From Methylocaldum sp. 14B (GTDB lineage: Bacteria; Pseudomonadota; Gammaproteobacteria; Methylococcales; Methylococcaceae), in the NCBI RefSeq assembly GCF_002005105.1, contig NZ_MSCV01000005.1, forward strand, positions 62,001-126,000: a DNA stretch of 64,000 nucleotides, read 5' to 3'. The position numbers were made by a program, and so were the translations under genes. The notes under the pieces are model-generated. The model was given only the letters and a program-made list of their open reading frames with translations, was not told where the DNA came from and did not search any database. Below are positions 9,228 to 18,742 of the stretch, in pieces; the first letter of the stretch is position 1, and every line of letters begins with the position of its first letter.

Positions 9228-9830
9228 TTAAGCGATGTGTGCGACGATAGCGTAGCGGCCCTTGTCCCGGCCGGAGCTTGGTTCGTTCATGAACTCGGCG
9301 ACGAGTGGCCTGAAACCCAGCTCGCCGAGCATAGACATTACCTTCTCCGGAGGAAACGAGTCGTAGAAGAACGTCTCGCCGAACATCGTATCCGTGAACG
9401 CCGGATGCTCCGATCCTCCCACGGTCAACATCAGTCGGCCTTTCGGGATAAGCATTTTGGCAATGCGGGCCAGGATAGCCGGGTGACGCTCGCGCGGAAT
9501 GTGGAAGAGGGCGTCCCAACAGACAACGCCGGCGAAACGATCGTCGGTCTCGAATCCCTCGATCGTCGATTCGATCCAGGTCCCTGACGGCATGCGCGTT
9601 CTGGCGCGCTCGAGTAGCTCGACTGCCTGATCGATACCGGTGACCTTATGCCCCTGGTTCAAAATGCACTCGGCCATCGGGCGTCCAGTGCCGCAGCCCA
9701 GGTCCAAAATAGGGGACCGCGCGGCCATATCGCGGAGAAAAGTGTCCAGGTACGCCTTCTCGCGGCCATAAAAGGCATTGCGCGCTCGGTCCCATGACTC
9801 GGCGATGGCGTTGTAGGCGTCGCGATTCAT
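9228..9830 (-). CDS. Class I SAM-dependent methyltransferase
   Basis: The start is taken as the ATG at 9830, whose first bases overlap the stop of the upstream acetyltransferase gene (ATGA), giving 200 residues. Motif I is ILDLGCGTGRP, followed by an acidic residue in VTGID for the ribose hydroxyls and a motif IV region VVCWDALFHIPR. This is a generic small-molecule methyltransferase fold, and the substrate cannot be read from sequence. The overlap with the GNAT gene suggests one two-gene operon that may modify a common target. Confidence 0.85.
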   Translation of the reverse strand: MNRDAYNAIAESWDRARNAFYGREKAYLDTFLRDMAARSPILDLGCGTGRPMAECILNQGHKVTGIDQAVELLERARTRMPSGTWIESTIEGFETDDRFAGVVCWDALFHIPRERHPAILARIAKMLIPKGRLMLTVGGSEHPAFTDTMFGETFFYDSFPPEKVMSMLGELGFRPLVAEFMNEPSSGRDKGRYAIVAHIA

Positions 9831-10297
9831 TGTTCGGACTTCAGCCAGTCGCATTGTTGCGAGCGCCGCAAGGGGATCATCGTCGATTTGGTAAAGCCGA
9901 ACCGCTCGTAGAATCTTTGAGCGCCAAGATTGCCGGCGTCCGTTAGGAGCGTGATTCGTGCACATCCTCGTTCGCGGGAAATCTGCAACGCATACTCAAG
10001 CAGCTTGCTGCCAACCCCGTCGCCTCTCTTGATGGGATCAACGACCATGTCCTCCAAGATCGCCGCCCGAGCTCCGAGCGCCGTTGAGACGGTATAGAGG
10101 AGACTCACCATCCCAATGATCTTGCCGTCCGCTTCTGCAAGCATGATCTCTCCAACCTGAGGGTTTGAGATGATCGTTCTTAAACCGGCCTCCTGCAGCG
10201 CGACGTTGGGCGTGAATTCTTCTTCTTGCGCGAACAGGATCTCAAGGAGACGAGACAGCTGAGAGATGTCCTCGTCTGTTGCGATTCTCAGATTCAA
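9827..10297 (-). CDS. GNAT family N-acetyltransferase
   Basis: The GNAT fold is clear: an N-terminal LRIATDEDI strand and helix, the central ILEDMVVDP strand, then the acetyl-CoA loop KRGDGVGSKLLEYAL and a C-terminal GAQRFYERFGF. The start is a TTG at 10297, because AGGAGAGG lies five bases upstream and the domain begins directly after it; an ATG at 10384 would add 29 residues unrelated to the fold. The 156-residue length is normal. It is translationally coupled to the downstream methyltransferase. The acceptor substrate is unknown. Confidence 0.85.
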   Translation of the reverse strand: MNLRIATDEDISQLSRLLEILFAQEEEFTPNVALQEAGLRTIISNPQVGEIMLAEADGKIIGMVSLLYTVSTALGARAAILEDMVVDPIKRGDGVGSKLLEYALQISRERGCARITLLTDAGNLGAQRFYERFGFTKSTMIPLRRSQQCDWLKSEQ

Positions 10298-10525
10298 TGC
10301 CGCCTCTCCTGTGAATGCCTGACGACGCTGTGGAAAAGTCTCATTTTCACGCCAAATTAAGTCCGCTATCGACCGATTTTTCATGCCGTGGCTTTTCGAG
10401 TTTAGTGTTTTCTACACCGTCGATATCGAAGTTCAGCCGGCGCGAAGGCGCACGTCATGATCGATGGGCGCCTCTGGTCGTGAGCCGCCGGCAGGTTCCG
10501 TTACCAGGTTTGAAGGCCGACTCGA

Positions 10526-10948
10526 CTAATCGAGATCGGCGAACTGGCTGCGCGCCTGACTGATAAGCTTCTCCGCAGGGGATAGTACATCCTTCTTCGG
10601 ACTATGGACGATGGCATCAAAGTTCTGCGCCAAGGCGGCTGCGATCATCAGCACGCACACGTCCTCACGGGGATCGCCTTCCGAGCGCAAGGTGACTAGG
10701 GTGTCGCGCTGGCCGGCCTGCGCCTGCAGGTTGGGGAATCGGGCCAGATAAGGCTCCAAAGCATCGAAACGGATATTGACTCCACTGTCTTCGCCGTTGA
10801 TGGTACAGGGCAAATAGCCAGAGCTTTCGAACGGAGCGTAGGACTCATCGACGGAGAGCTGGAACTTGAGCCCCTTGATGGCCTCCTGAAGCGCTTCGCG
10901 CGTGGGCACGTCGGAGCGGTTAAGGATTACGGATTGCGATTGCGACAC
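10526..10948 (-). CDS. Hypothetical protein
   Basis: A 140-residue soluble protein of no family I recognise. The GTG at 10948 is preferred because AGGAG lies seven bases upstream; an ATG 30 bases further out lacks a site. There is no signal peptide or membrane segment. The sequence alternates hydrophobic strands with acidic helices and ends with a charged helix (LISQARSQFADLD). Both flanking gaps are about 220 bases, so it appears to be a single-gene unit. Coding status is supported by codon usage and the ribosome site rather than homology. Confidence 0.6.
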   Translation of the reverse strand: MSQSQSVILNRSDVPTREALQEAIKGLKFQLSVDESYAPFESSGYLPCTINGEDSGVNIRFDALEPYLARFPNLQAQAGQRDTLVTLRSEGDPREDVCVLMIAAALAQNFDAIVHSPKKDVLSPAEKLISQARSQFADLD

Positions 10949-11169
10949 GTTGAATCTCCTGGCTTTTCGATTAATCAAAAGTGAATGCCCGTGCTACGTC
11001 GCGCCAGTACACAAGCAGTGAGGTGGCCCATGTGCTTACCGGTTCTCGGCTGTCATGGATTCGGGGCTCCTTAGGCTTACCAGCTGCATTGTTAGCAGGC
11101 CGAGTCGCATGGAGTCCGAGGCGCGAGATCCTTTGAGCTACCATCCCAAGAGCAGATCGATATATGCGC

Positions 11170-11835
11170 CTAGTCGGCGCTAGGCTTGACCAAGGCTCGG
11201 TGAAGGTAATCGGCAATGGTGCTCACCCCGTCATCGTCGAGGCCGTGATAACTTCCGGGTTTAGCCAACCTTTGTATAGGGATTCCCCACTTGGCCAATT
11301 GGTGCTGGGCCTGATCCAAGCCCACCGCGCCGGCGCCGGCCTCCACATCCGCCTCAACCAATAACACCGGCGGACCGGATCGAATCATATTGCGCTCGAT
11401 AGGGACTTCATCGATGCCGCCGGCGACAGCGACGATCGCGCCCGGCGGCTTGGCCCGCGTCAGGCCGGCGCGAAGCGCGAGAGCCGCGCCTTGGGCAAAA
11501 CCGACCAACGCGAGCTGGCTGTCTTCCAGCCGCCGTTTGGCGAGGACAGCATCGAGAAACACCTGAAGACGTTCAGCGGCTTCGTCCAGCCCAGCGCCCG
11601 AGTGTTGAGCGTTGTCGGTCGGGCAAGTCCACTGGCGCCGATTGCTTTCCCCATCGCTAAGCCAGGGTGCGTTGGGCGCCAGGAATTCCGCTTTGTTCAA
11701 GGTGGGAGCCCAATCAAGCGCCAGTTCGATGATCTCATCGCCATTCGATGCCGCACCATGCAGCAGGATCACGAGGTACTTGGGTTTTCCGCAGGAAAGC
11801 GGCGGTTGACTCGGCCCGTCCAGAATGATGTCCAT
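11170..11835 (-). CDS. Phospholipase/carboxylesterase-family protein lacking the catalytic serine
   Basis: 221 residues from the ATG at 11835, with GGAGG seven bases upstream. The fold is that of the bacterial acyl-protein thioesterase/carboxylesterase family: VILLHGAASNGDE oxyanion strand, LAPNAPW, then the nucleophile elbow. The elbow reads GFAQGAA where the family has GFSQGA, so the nucleophilic serine is alanine (codon GCC). The acid position (usually GDxD) reads ADVE, a glutamate; the histidine is retained in SYHGLDDDG. It is therefore probably not a normal serine hydrolase. It could be a binding protein, a recently inactivated gene, or less likely a sequence error. Confidence 0.8.
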   Translation of the reverse strand: MDIILDGPSQPPLSCGKPKYLVILLHGAASNGDEIIELALDWAPTLNKAEFLAPNAPWLSDGESNRRQWTCPTDNAQHSGAGLDEAAERLQVFLDAVLAKRRLEDSQLALVGFAQGAALALRAGLTRAKPPGAIVAVAGGIDEVPIERNMIRSGPPVLLVEADVEAGAGAVGLDQAQHQLAKWGIPIQRLAKPGSYHGLDDDGVSTIADYLHRALVKPSAD

Positions 11836-12364
11836 GCTCAGGGACCTCCAAAGAGCAAGTATTGATGTTTTCCATTTTCGCCATTGCCCAGGCTGTTGGA
11901 AACAGGAAGGCGCGCCGGAAAACTTCGCGGGATTCACCGTGCAGAGGCTTGAACACCGCAATTTCAAGGCCTGCAGCCGTATCGAATCATTTTCGGAAAC
12001 AATGAGTCGCCGGATAGGGAGCACTATCCAGCGCCTGCGACGATTCGTATAGGACGCATTGGCTTTAGCGTAATGTGCTAAACGGAAAACCAGGTGGGAG
12101 ACTGGGTGGACTCTTTTGCGAAGACGGGGATTCCAAAGACGCCAAGACGTACTCAGCCGGGCAGGCGAATGAATTCCTGACTCGTTTGCTATGGATTCTG
12201 GTGTATGCTGTGGCCTCTGAATCTAATGCCGATTCATGTCGTCGGACGAGTCAGGCAACCGTTTGATTAATGAGAGAAAACTAGAGAATGGTTGAAAGAT
12301 GCCATTCCGATTGAGCTGTCCGAGCAATAGCTCTATTCATTCACATGCAAGATCCGAGGTTTCC
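11836..12364. other. Gene-poor stretch with part of a dispersed repeat
   Basis: No convincing gene is visible in these 529 bases. Around 12046-12080 there is a copy of a motif resembling GCATTGGCTTTAGCGTAATG, also seen near 24283-24305, so it contains a fragment of a repeat family. Upstream elements for the downstream lipoprotein gene (12365) must lie near the right end; I cannot name a clear promoter. Confidence 0.5.
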
Positions 12365-12931
12365 ATGGCTGTGCATGAACTGGTTTCAAAGATGAAGAGA
12401 CTTCCCAAAACCGCGTCAATTGTGCTTGCGGGGGCGGTGTTCCTAGCGGGATGCGGGGAGTCGGACAAACCCGCTGAAATGTTCCAGGGGCTGCCGCAAA
12501 AATTCCAGGAAGAGCAGAAATTCGAAAAAGAGCAGACCCTGCGAGGTACGGTAAACGACGAGAAGGAACCCGTCATCCAAGGAAAAGTGGTGGCCACCGA
12601 CGAAAAAGGCAACACCATTGCGGAAACATCCTTGGAAGGCAGCAACCGCTTTTCCATCGTCATTCCGGCCGGCACCGCATTGCCGATCCTGCTGAAAGCG
12701 TATCGTGAAGGATCGGAGCCGCTCATAGTGGCCATCGTGGACTCGTTCGAGAGCCAATACAACATCAATCCCAAGACCACGGCCATCGCCGAAAAAGCCA
12801 AGTCGCTGGGCGGCTATACCCGGAAAAACCTGATGGCGGCCGCGATGATGAGCAGTACCGTTCCCGAGGAAGACAAGACCACCTCCGGCTTCCGCGGCGA
12901 TCCGACAAAACGCTACGGCGGCTGGCATTGA
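12365..12931 (+). CDS. Putative lipoprotein with transthyretin-like beta domain
   Basis: 188 residues. A lipobox FLAGC places the lipidated cysteine at residue 30 after a basic n-region and hydrophobic stretch, so it should be a lipoprotein. Residues about 55-110 (LRGTVNDEKEPVIQGKVVATDEKGN and following, read in pieces) resemble the carboxypeptidase-regulatory-like beta-sandwich that decorates many exported proteins. The ATG at 12365 has GAGG upstream; a later ATG at 12392 gives a more compact signal peptide and is the alternative start. No partner gene is adjacent. Function unknown. Confidence 0.7.
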   Translation: MAVHELVSKMKRLPKTASIVLAGAVFLAGCGESDKPAEMFQGLPQKFQEEQKFEKEQTLRGTVNDEKEPVIQGKVVATDEKGNTIAETSLEGSNRFSIVIPAGTALPILLKAYREGSEPLIVAIVDSFESQYNINPKTTAIAEKAKSLGGYTRKNLMAAAMMSSTVPEEDKTTSGFRGDPTKRYGGWH

Positions 12932-13503
12932 GGCGATGCGGGGCACAAGCGGCCTGTCGCTGGCTGAGCACGGTCATGCGATGGCTATACATCGGCCATA
13001 AATGACAAGCGGCCCCTTCCCCTTGAGTTTCTCGAAGGTCTTGGTGCGCATCTCTTCAAGCGATCGGTCGCTTGTCGTGAATCAATCCCGTGCCATGCCC
13101 CGCTCGCCATAAGAAGCGTTCGCACATCAATCCGTACACTCCCGATCGGTATTGCATCAATCCGCCAACCTTTCGATCACGACAGGGTGCCTATCCCGGC
13201 GGCCCTCGAAACTTCGCGACAGGGCCGGGCGGATGGTCAGGCGTCGCTGCCGTTTGTGCCGGGCGTGTCTAGTTGTGAACAAAATCGACCTATTCCGAGT
13301 CTCCTTTTATACAGGCCCGAATCGGGTAATCGGGCTTTTCTGCCTCCCCCGCTCCAAACCCATGGCGGCATCGGGTTCGCTACTTAAGCGTTTCACGAGA
13401 GCCAGGGGCGTTTGTCGAAAATCGCTCCTCGTGCCGAAGCGATAACAAACGCCCGCCGCGTTCATGAGCAGGAAACTCATACTGGAATAGTGAGGAAAGA
13501 CTT
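12932..13503. other. Gene-free stretch
   Basis: I see no gene or RNA here. A loose inverted repeat GACAAGCG (about 13004) and CGCTTGTC (about 13070) spans ~75 bases. The GTGAGGAAAG ribosome site of the cytochrome gene is at the right end. No clear promoter can be named. Confidence 0.4.
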
Positions 13504-14925
13504 ATGGATAGAGTCAGCCTTATCACCCGGACAATCACCCCGTTATTTCTGTCACTTGCGGGGTTTTTGCTCAGCTTGGCGGCGTTTGCCAATGATTCCC
13601 ACAGAACCGGCAAATCAACAGAGGCCAACACGGCTTCCCAATTGGAGCGCGACCGAATTGTCCAAAATGCCGCGCAGATGGTTACCCAAGGACGGGAAAT
13701 TTTTCGCTTCGATAGTTTTGGCGACGAGCAATTCTGGAGTGATGCGCTTCAATTGCATAAAGCCATCGAAGGGGAACGCTTCGGCGGAATCGGTAATGGA
13801 CTGACACCGCAACAAGCCCTGGACTTGGGGCTAAAGGTCGACGTAGAGGCGCTGCCGGGATCAGTCGTCCAGCAACTCGAGCAGGGGGCGGTCGATTTGA
13901 GCGACGTCGCGGTTACGCTGGCCCTGATCAAGCAGGACGCCGTATTGGGCGTCAAAGGCACGTTCAATTCCGACGGTTCGCTCAAATCCGTGGGTCTCAC
14001 CTGCGCCCTTTGTCACTCCACCGTGAATGACTCGCTCGCTCCGGGCGTCGGCGAGCGCTTGGACGGCTGGGCGAATCACGATCTCAACGTCGGGGCCATC
14101 ATCGCCCTCGCTCCGAACCTGCAACCAATCGTCGATTTGCTGAGAATCGTTCACCCCGACATTACCGACTCCCAAGTCCGCGACGTGCTACAGAGTTGGG
14201 GACCCGGCAAGTTCGATGCGCAACTCCTCCTCGACGGCAAGGCGTTCACCCCGGAAGGCAAGCCGGCTGCCACGCTCATTCCCGACGCCTTTGGGCTTGC
14301 CGGCTACAATCAGCACGCCTGGACCGGCGACTGGGGTACGGTGACCTACTGGAATGCATTCGTGGCGGTATTGGAACTGCGCGGGGTCGGTACCTTCTTC
14401 GATCCCCGGCTGGATGACGCCGATAAGTTTCCGATCGCTGCCGCGAAAGAATTCGGCCACATATCCGTCGATCCGAAAGAGGATCAGGTTACTCCCAAGC
14501 TGCCGGCGCTCCATTTCTTTCAGCTGGCTCTGCCCGCACCCAAGCCGAAAGCCGGCGTGGACTTCGATGCTGGGGCGGCCGAACGGGGGAGCGAACTGTT
14601 CGGCGGCAAAGCCAAGTGCGGGAGTTGCCATGTCGAGCCGCTGTGGACCGAGCCGGGCTGGAACCTGCATACACCCGACGAGATGAGGATCGACGGTTTT
14701 CAGGCGAATCGTGCTCCCGGAGACGCTTACAAGACGATGAACCTGGCCGGGATTTTCGTGCGTGAACGCGGCCTTTTCATGCGTCCGGAGAACAAAGGGC
14801 GTTTTTACCACGACGGTCGGTTCAAAACCTTGCTGGACGTGGTGGACAGTTACGACGCACGCTTCGATTTAGGACTGAGCAATCAGGAAAAACGCGATGT
14901 AGTCGAGTATCTGAAGTCGTTATGA
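13504..14925 (+). CDS. Exported diheme cytochrome c, MauG/CcP-like C-terminus
   Basis: 473 residues with a signal peptide (about 1-29, ending AAFAN). Two c-type heme motifs are present: CALCH at 167-171 and CGSCH at 372-376. The C-terminal part, with YHDGRFKTLLDVVDSY and a closing QEKRDVVEYLKSL, resembles the end of diheme cytochrome c peroxidase/MauG proteins. The 200-residue gap between hemes and the long N-terminal region are unlike standard ~340-residue CcP. It should be a periplasmic electron carrier or peroxidase-like enzyme; substrate unknown. A GAGGAAAG site precedes the ATG. Confidence 0.85.
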   Translation: MDRVSLITRTITPLFLSLAGFLLSLAAFANDSHRTGKSTEANTASQLERDRIVQNAAQMVTQGREIFRFDSFGDEQFWSDALQLHKAIEGERFGGIGNGLTPQQALDLGLKVDVEALPGSVVQQLEQGAVDLSDVAVTLALIKQDAVLGVKGTFNSDGSLKSVGLTCALCHSTVNDSLAPGVGERLDGWANHDLNVGAIIALAPNLQPIVDLLRIVHPDITDSQVRDVLQSWGPGKFDAQLLLDGKAFTPEGKPAATLIPDAFGLAGYNQHAWTGDWGTVTYWNAFVAVLELRGVGTFFDPRLDDADKFPIAAAKEFGHISVDPKEDQVTPKLPALHFFQLALPAPKPKAGVDFDAGAAERGSELFGGKAKCGSCHVEPLWTEPGWNLHTPDEMRIDGFQANRAPGDAYKTMNLAGIFVRERGLFMRPENKGRFYHDGRFKTLLDVVDSYDARFDLGLSNQEKRDVVEYLKSL

Positions 14926-15490
14926 CGACACCGGCGGGACGCCGGGCTGTGCGCATGACCTGCGGGCGGCTCCGCTGTATAAATCGGCTTTCCTGCCAAT
15001 TTGTCATACGGCACGTCCATGTGCCGTCCCCTTCGGGCGCTTTGCGTGCAAATCGGCTTTCCTGCCGATTTGTCGTACCTCAGCGCATCCTACGGGCTCG
15101 TAGGATGTGCTGAACGAAGGTGAAGCGCATCATTCGCGATTGGTGCGCTGCCATCCATGTCCTCTGGACCCCGGCATTCCAATCGCATAAACGGTTCCGT
15201 GCCGGGGGGCGTTCTTCGGCTTAACGTAACGGCATTGCCTGTTAGCCCGTGTATCTCGGCTATGACGTAAAGAACTGACGCAGTCCTCCGTTTTTGTCAG
15301 GTCGAGGCATGATTGCAAGACCCGACCTCATCCATGGAAGCGGAACAAATGCCGAGCCTTGCAATCTAGCAGATTATGGCGGCATGAAAATTTTTTGATG
15401 CAAGGCGCTTCTGCTCTGATCCATTTCCGCAACATGGGGCGCTTTGCCGCATTCGTTTCACTCAGGACACTAGGTCGGTCAGGAGGACTC
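14926..15490. repeat. Intergenic stretch with two dispersed or direct repeat types
   Basis: No gene is visible. Two 27-base direct copies (AAATCGGCTTTCCTGCC plus RATTTGTCRTA) lie at 14981-15007 and 15050-15076, 69 bases apart. At 15082-15111 an inverted repeat AGCGCATCCTAC / GTAGGATGTGCT is followed by GAACGAAGGTGAAGCGCAT. The same CGTAGGATGTGCTGAACGAA motif recurs inverted near 57451-57485, so it is a dispersed family. The end of the gap carries the GGAGG site of the next gene. Confidence 0.65.
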
Positions 15491-17014
15491 ATGAGAACCC
15501 ACATGCTTTGCTTCGCGTTCGCGGCGATGATTGCATTTGCGTCCGCGGCGAACAGTGAGAACAACGGATCGAGTAACGACAATCAGCTCCCCGAGTCGCT
15601 GGAGCAGAAGGTCCGGAATCTCCGGACCGACCTGGAGGCGAAAGGCTACGAGGTCGCTCGGGGAGCCTGGAACCTGTTCAGGATCGAAGACTGCAAGTTC
15701 GCGCTCGAGACCATCGGAAACTGCCTCGGCAACAACCCGGCGGCGCCCTATCTCATCCCTTCCGTTCCGCTCTGGCCGGACGAGTTCGTGGACCAGAACA
15801 TGAGGGATTTGCTCGGGCCGACGCCGGGCGACACCTGGTGGACGTACCGCCTCGATGAGCGCGAGGCGCTGGTCGTGCTGGCGCAGCTTCCGCCGCCCGG
15901 AAGGTACTTCGGGATACAGACGTACATCTTTACGCGCGAAGGGGAGATCGACACCACGGATGAAATCTACCAGTCCGTGGCCGATGATCCTTTCATGCAG
16001 AGCATCCTCTTCATGATGTCGCCGAATCCGTCCCGTGCGCTGGTGTTCTCCAGCATCGGCAACAGCAACAACAACGTCGTCATCGAGCGGCAATCCGACG
16101 CGGCGTTCAACCAGCAGCGCTTCTTCATCATCACACCGGACGCGGTGATGGAGCGTGCGCTCACCGAGGCGCTGCTGCGGGCGGGCGTACCGGATCGCAA
16201 CCAGGTGTTCGTCGAGCCCGTGTCGACGGACCTCGGCCGGCTGGGGTTCGGCTCAAAGGCGGACGACCTGATGACCGTGATGCGTTATTCGCTGCCGGAA
16301 GACGAGGCGGCCGGCGATGAGTGGCGCCAGAAGCGCCCGCTCGCCATTCTCCGCGTGAGGGACACGAACACGGCGCGTCCGACCGAGCCCTACCCAAAAC
16401 CTGTCCGGGACGAGAGGATCGCCAAGTCCGAGCTCGGGTTCGAGGGTAATGTCGAGAATCTGGTCGAGGCGGTCAAGCAGCACTGGGGACAGCCCGACGC
16501 CAAGGACGGGCCGTTCGAAAGCCTGCTGCTCAAGGTGGACCTTATCGGCGAGCATTGCGTCCGGCGCCCCATGAACTGCCTCGGCGATACCCAGGACGCA
16601 GACTACCAGATCAGCCCGACGGAGAGCATCGACTCGGGCGAAGTCCTCGCCGTCGCGGGCACCCTCGGCACCGCCACCGGCAACGCCACGTACACGAGTC
16701 TGGCGCCCAACCGGATCCCGGCTCTGGTGGGCGTCACGAACGTCTCGGATCCCGATCTCAAGGGGAGCGCGTCCGCCTTCTCGGAGACGGTCGGCAACAC
16801 CGACAAGCTCTACGTCTACTACTTCGCACGCGACTGCGGGAACCTTCCGAATTGCCGCGAAATCACCGAGGAAATGGTCCCCCCAGGCGACGCAATCAAA
16901 ATCATTCAGCGGAACTACGTCGTGCCGGGGTCGACCCGAGGTCCTGACCCCAAGCAGCTCGTGAACCCGACGCTCATCGTCTTCGACGGGGCGAAACGGC
17001 CGTCGAGCCGTTAA
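15491..17014 (+). CDS. Secreted protein of unknown family, paralogue 1
   Basis: 507 residues starting at the ATG at 15491, directly behind GGAGG; an upstream in-frame ATG at 15359 adds a stretch with no similarity to the paralogue. Residues 1-20 form a signal peptide (FAAMIAFASAANS). Six cysteines are conserved with the next gene (IEDC, GNCLGN, HC, MNCLGD, RDC, NC), suggesting disulfides outside the cytoplasm. No catalytic motif or known domain is recognised. It is duplicated in tandem, and an exported SurE-like gene follows, so the three may act together outside the cytoplasm; that is inference. Confidence 0.75.
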   Translation: MRTHMLCFAFAAMIAFASAANSENNGSSNDNQLPESLEQKVRNLRTDLEAKGYEVARGAWNLFRIEDCKFALETIGNCLGNNPAAPYLIPSVPLWPDEFVDQNMRDLLGPTPGDTWWTYRLDEREALVVLAQLPPPGRYFGIQTYIFTREGEIDTTDEIYQSVADDPFMQSILFMMSPNPSRALVFSSIGNSNNNVVIERQSDAAFNQQRFFIITPDAVMERALTEALLRAGVPDRNQVFVEPVSTDLGRLGFGSKADDLMTVMRYSLPEDEAAGDEWRQKRPLAILRVRDTNTARPTEPYPKPVRDERIAKSELGFEGNVENLVEAVKQHWGQPDAKDGPFESLLLKVDLIGEHCVRRPMNCLGDTQDADYQISPTESIDSGEVLAVAGTLGTATGNATYTSLAPNRIPALVGVTNVSDPDLKGSASAFSETVGNTDKLYVYYFARDCGNLPNCREITEEMVPPGDAIKIIQRNYVVPGSTRGPDPKQLVNPTLIVFDGAKRPSSR

Positions 17015-17021
17015 AGGGGCC

Positions 17022-17101
17022 TCTGAGCAAGCGGATTCCGTTCATGACCCTTCGACAGGCTCAGGACAGGCCTGTCGAAGGACTTAATCCGAGCTTCCTT
17101 A
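17022..17101 (-). repeat. MITE-like palindromic element, copy 1 (inverted)
   Basis: About 80 bases bounded by CCTCTGAGCAAGCGGATTCC on the left and GGACTTAATCCGAGCTTCC on the right, with CCTTCGACAGGCTCAGGACA in the centre. In reverse orientation it matches the elements at 18764-18847 and 21871-21958. It carries no coding capacity and separates the two paralogous secreted-protein genes. Confidence 0.75.
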
Positions 17102-17132
17102 AGGACAACAGGATGGTCGGTCAGGAGGACTT

Positions 17133-18653
17133 ATGAGAACCCACACGCTTTACTTCACGCTCGCGGCGATGATCGGATTTGCGTCCGCGGCGAACGGCTG
17201 GAACAACGGTTCGAGCAACGACAATCAGCTCCCCGAGTCGCTGGAGCGGAAGGTCCAGAATCTTCAAGCCGACCTCGAGGCGAAAGGCTACGAGGTCACA
17301 CGCGGCTTCTGGGACCTGTTCACGATCGAGGATTGCCAGTTCACGATCGCCGTGATTGGAAACTGCCTCGGGAACAATCCGGCGTCACCGTACGTTATTC
17401 CCGCCGTTCCGCTCTGGCCGGACGAGTTCGTGGACGAACACATCAAGGATCTGCTCGGGCCGACGCCGGACGACACCTGGTGGACATACCGCCTCGATGA
17501 GCGCGAGGCGCTGGTCGTGCTGGCGCAGCTTCCGCCGCCCGCGAAATACTTCGGGATGCACACCTACGTTTTCACGCGCGAAGGGCGCATCGACCCCGCG
17601 AATATAGTCTTCCAGTCGGTCACAGACCCCTTCCTGGGGGAACTGCTCTTCGCCCCGTCGCCGAACCCTTCCCGCTCGGTGATGTCCGCGACCTTCGGCA
17701 ACAGCATTAATAACGTCGTCATCGAGCGGCAGTCCGGCGCGGCCTTTAACCAGCAGCGCTTCTTCATCGTCACGCCGGACGCGGTGATGGAGCGGGAAGT
17801 GACCGAGGCGCTCCTGCGGGCGGGCGTCCCCGATCGCAATCAGGTGTTTACTACCCCCGTGTCAACGGAGATTTTCCGAGCAGGGCTCGGGCCCGAGGCG
17901 GACGACCTGTGGATCACGATCCGCTATACGCGTCCGGAGGACGAGGAGGCGGGTGATGAGTGGCGTCGGCAGCTTCCCCTGGCCGTGCTCCGGGTGAGGG
18001 ACACGAACACGGCGCGTCCGACCGAACCCTATCCCAAACCCGATTACGATGAGCGGACCGCCCGCTCCGAGCTGGGGCTCCAAAGTGACTTTGCGGCTCT
18101 GATCGAGGCGGTCAAGAAGCACTGGGGGCAGACTTCCGCCCCCGAACAGCCGTTCCAGGCTCTGGAACTGACCGTGGATCTCGTCGGGCAACACTGCCTC
18201 GAACGCCCCATGAACTGCCTCGGCGATAACCAGGACGAAGACTGGCGGCTCAGTCCTCGTTCGAGCATCGATTCGGGCCAGGTGCTGGCCGTCGTGGGGA
18301 CTCTCAAAACGGCTACGGGAAACGCGACGTACTCGGCCATCGCACTCAATCGTTCGTCGGTTCTCCAGGGCATCGGGAACGTTTTCGACGAAGATCTCGC
18401 GGGGAGCGCGTCGGCGTTTTCTGGAACGGTCGACAACACCGACCGGTTTTACGTCCAGTACTTCGCGCGCGACTGCTCGGGGCTCTCCCACTGCTTTGAA
18501 ATCACGGAGGAGATGATTCCGAAAGGCGAGACAGTCGCGTTCATCGAGCGGAACTACGTTGTTCCGGGTACGGCCCGCGGCGCCGATTCCAGGCAGACGC
18601 TGACACCATTGGTCATCATCTTCGATGGCAAGGCACGGCCGTCGAGCCGCTGA
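17133..18653 (+). CDS. Secreted protein of unknown family, paralogue 2
   Basis: 506 residues, a close tandem paralogue of the preceding secreted protein along its whole length. Identical stretches include DDTWWTYRLDEREALVVLA-type segments and VRDTNTARPTEPYPKP. The duplication extends into the 5' leader: both genes have GGTCGGTCAGGAGGACT before the ATG. The signal peptide and all six cysteines are kept, so both copies look under constraint. Differences cluster in residues 150-180 and 320-345. Function unknown; an exported SurE-like gene lies 90 bases downstream. Confidence 0.75.
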   Translation: MRTHTLYFTLAAMIGFASAANGWNNGSSNDNQLPESLERKVQNLQADLEAKGYEVTRGFWDLFTIEDCQFTIAVIGNCLGNNPASPYVIPAVPLWPDEFVDEHIKDLLGPTPDDTWWTYRLDEREALVVLAQLPPPAKYFGMHTYVFTREGRIDPANIVFQSVTDPFLGELLFAPSPNPSRSVMSATFGNSINNVVIERQSGAAFNQQRFFIVTPDAVMEREVTEALLRAGVPDRNQVFTTPVSTEIFRAGLGPEADDLWITIRYTRPEDEEAGDEWRRQLPLAVLRVRDTNTARPTEPYPKPDYDERTARSELGLQSDFAALIEAVKKHWGQTSAPEQPFQALELTVDLVGQHCLERPMNCLGDNQDEDWRLSPRSSIDSGQVLAVVGTLKTATGNATYSAIALNRSSVLQGIGNVFDEDLAGSASAFSGTVDNTDRFYVQYFARDCSGLSHCFEITEEMIPKGETVAFIERNYVVPGTARGADSRQTLTPLVIIFDGKARPSSR

Positions 18654-18742
18654 GGAAGTGTGCCGCTGCGAGCGCCCGCGGAAACGCAGAAAGGCCCCGT
18701 GGACGCTTGTGGCTGCAAGATGCCCATACACGGAGGTAAACC

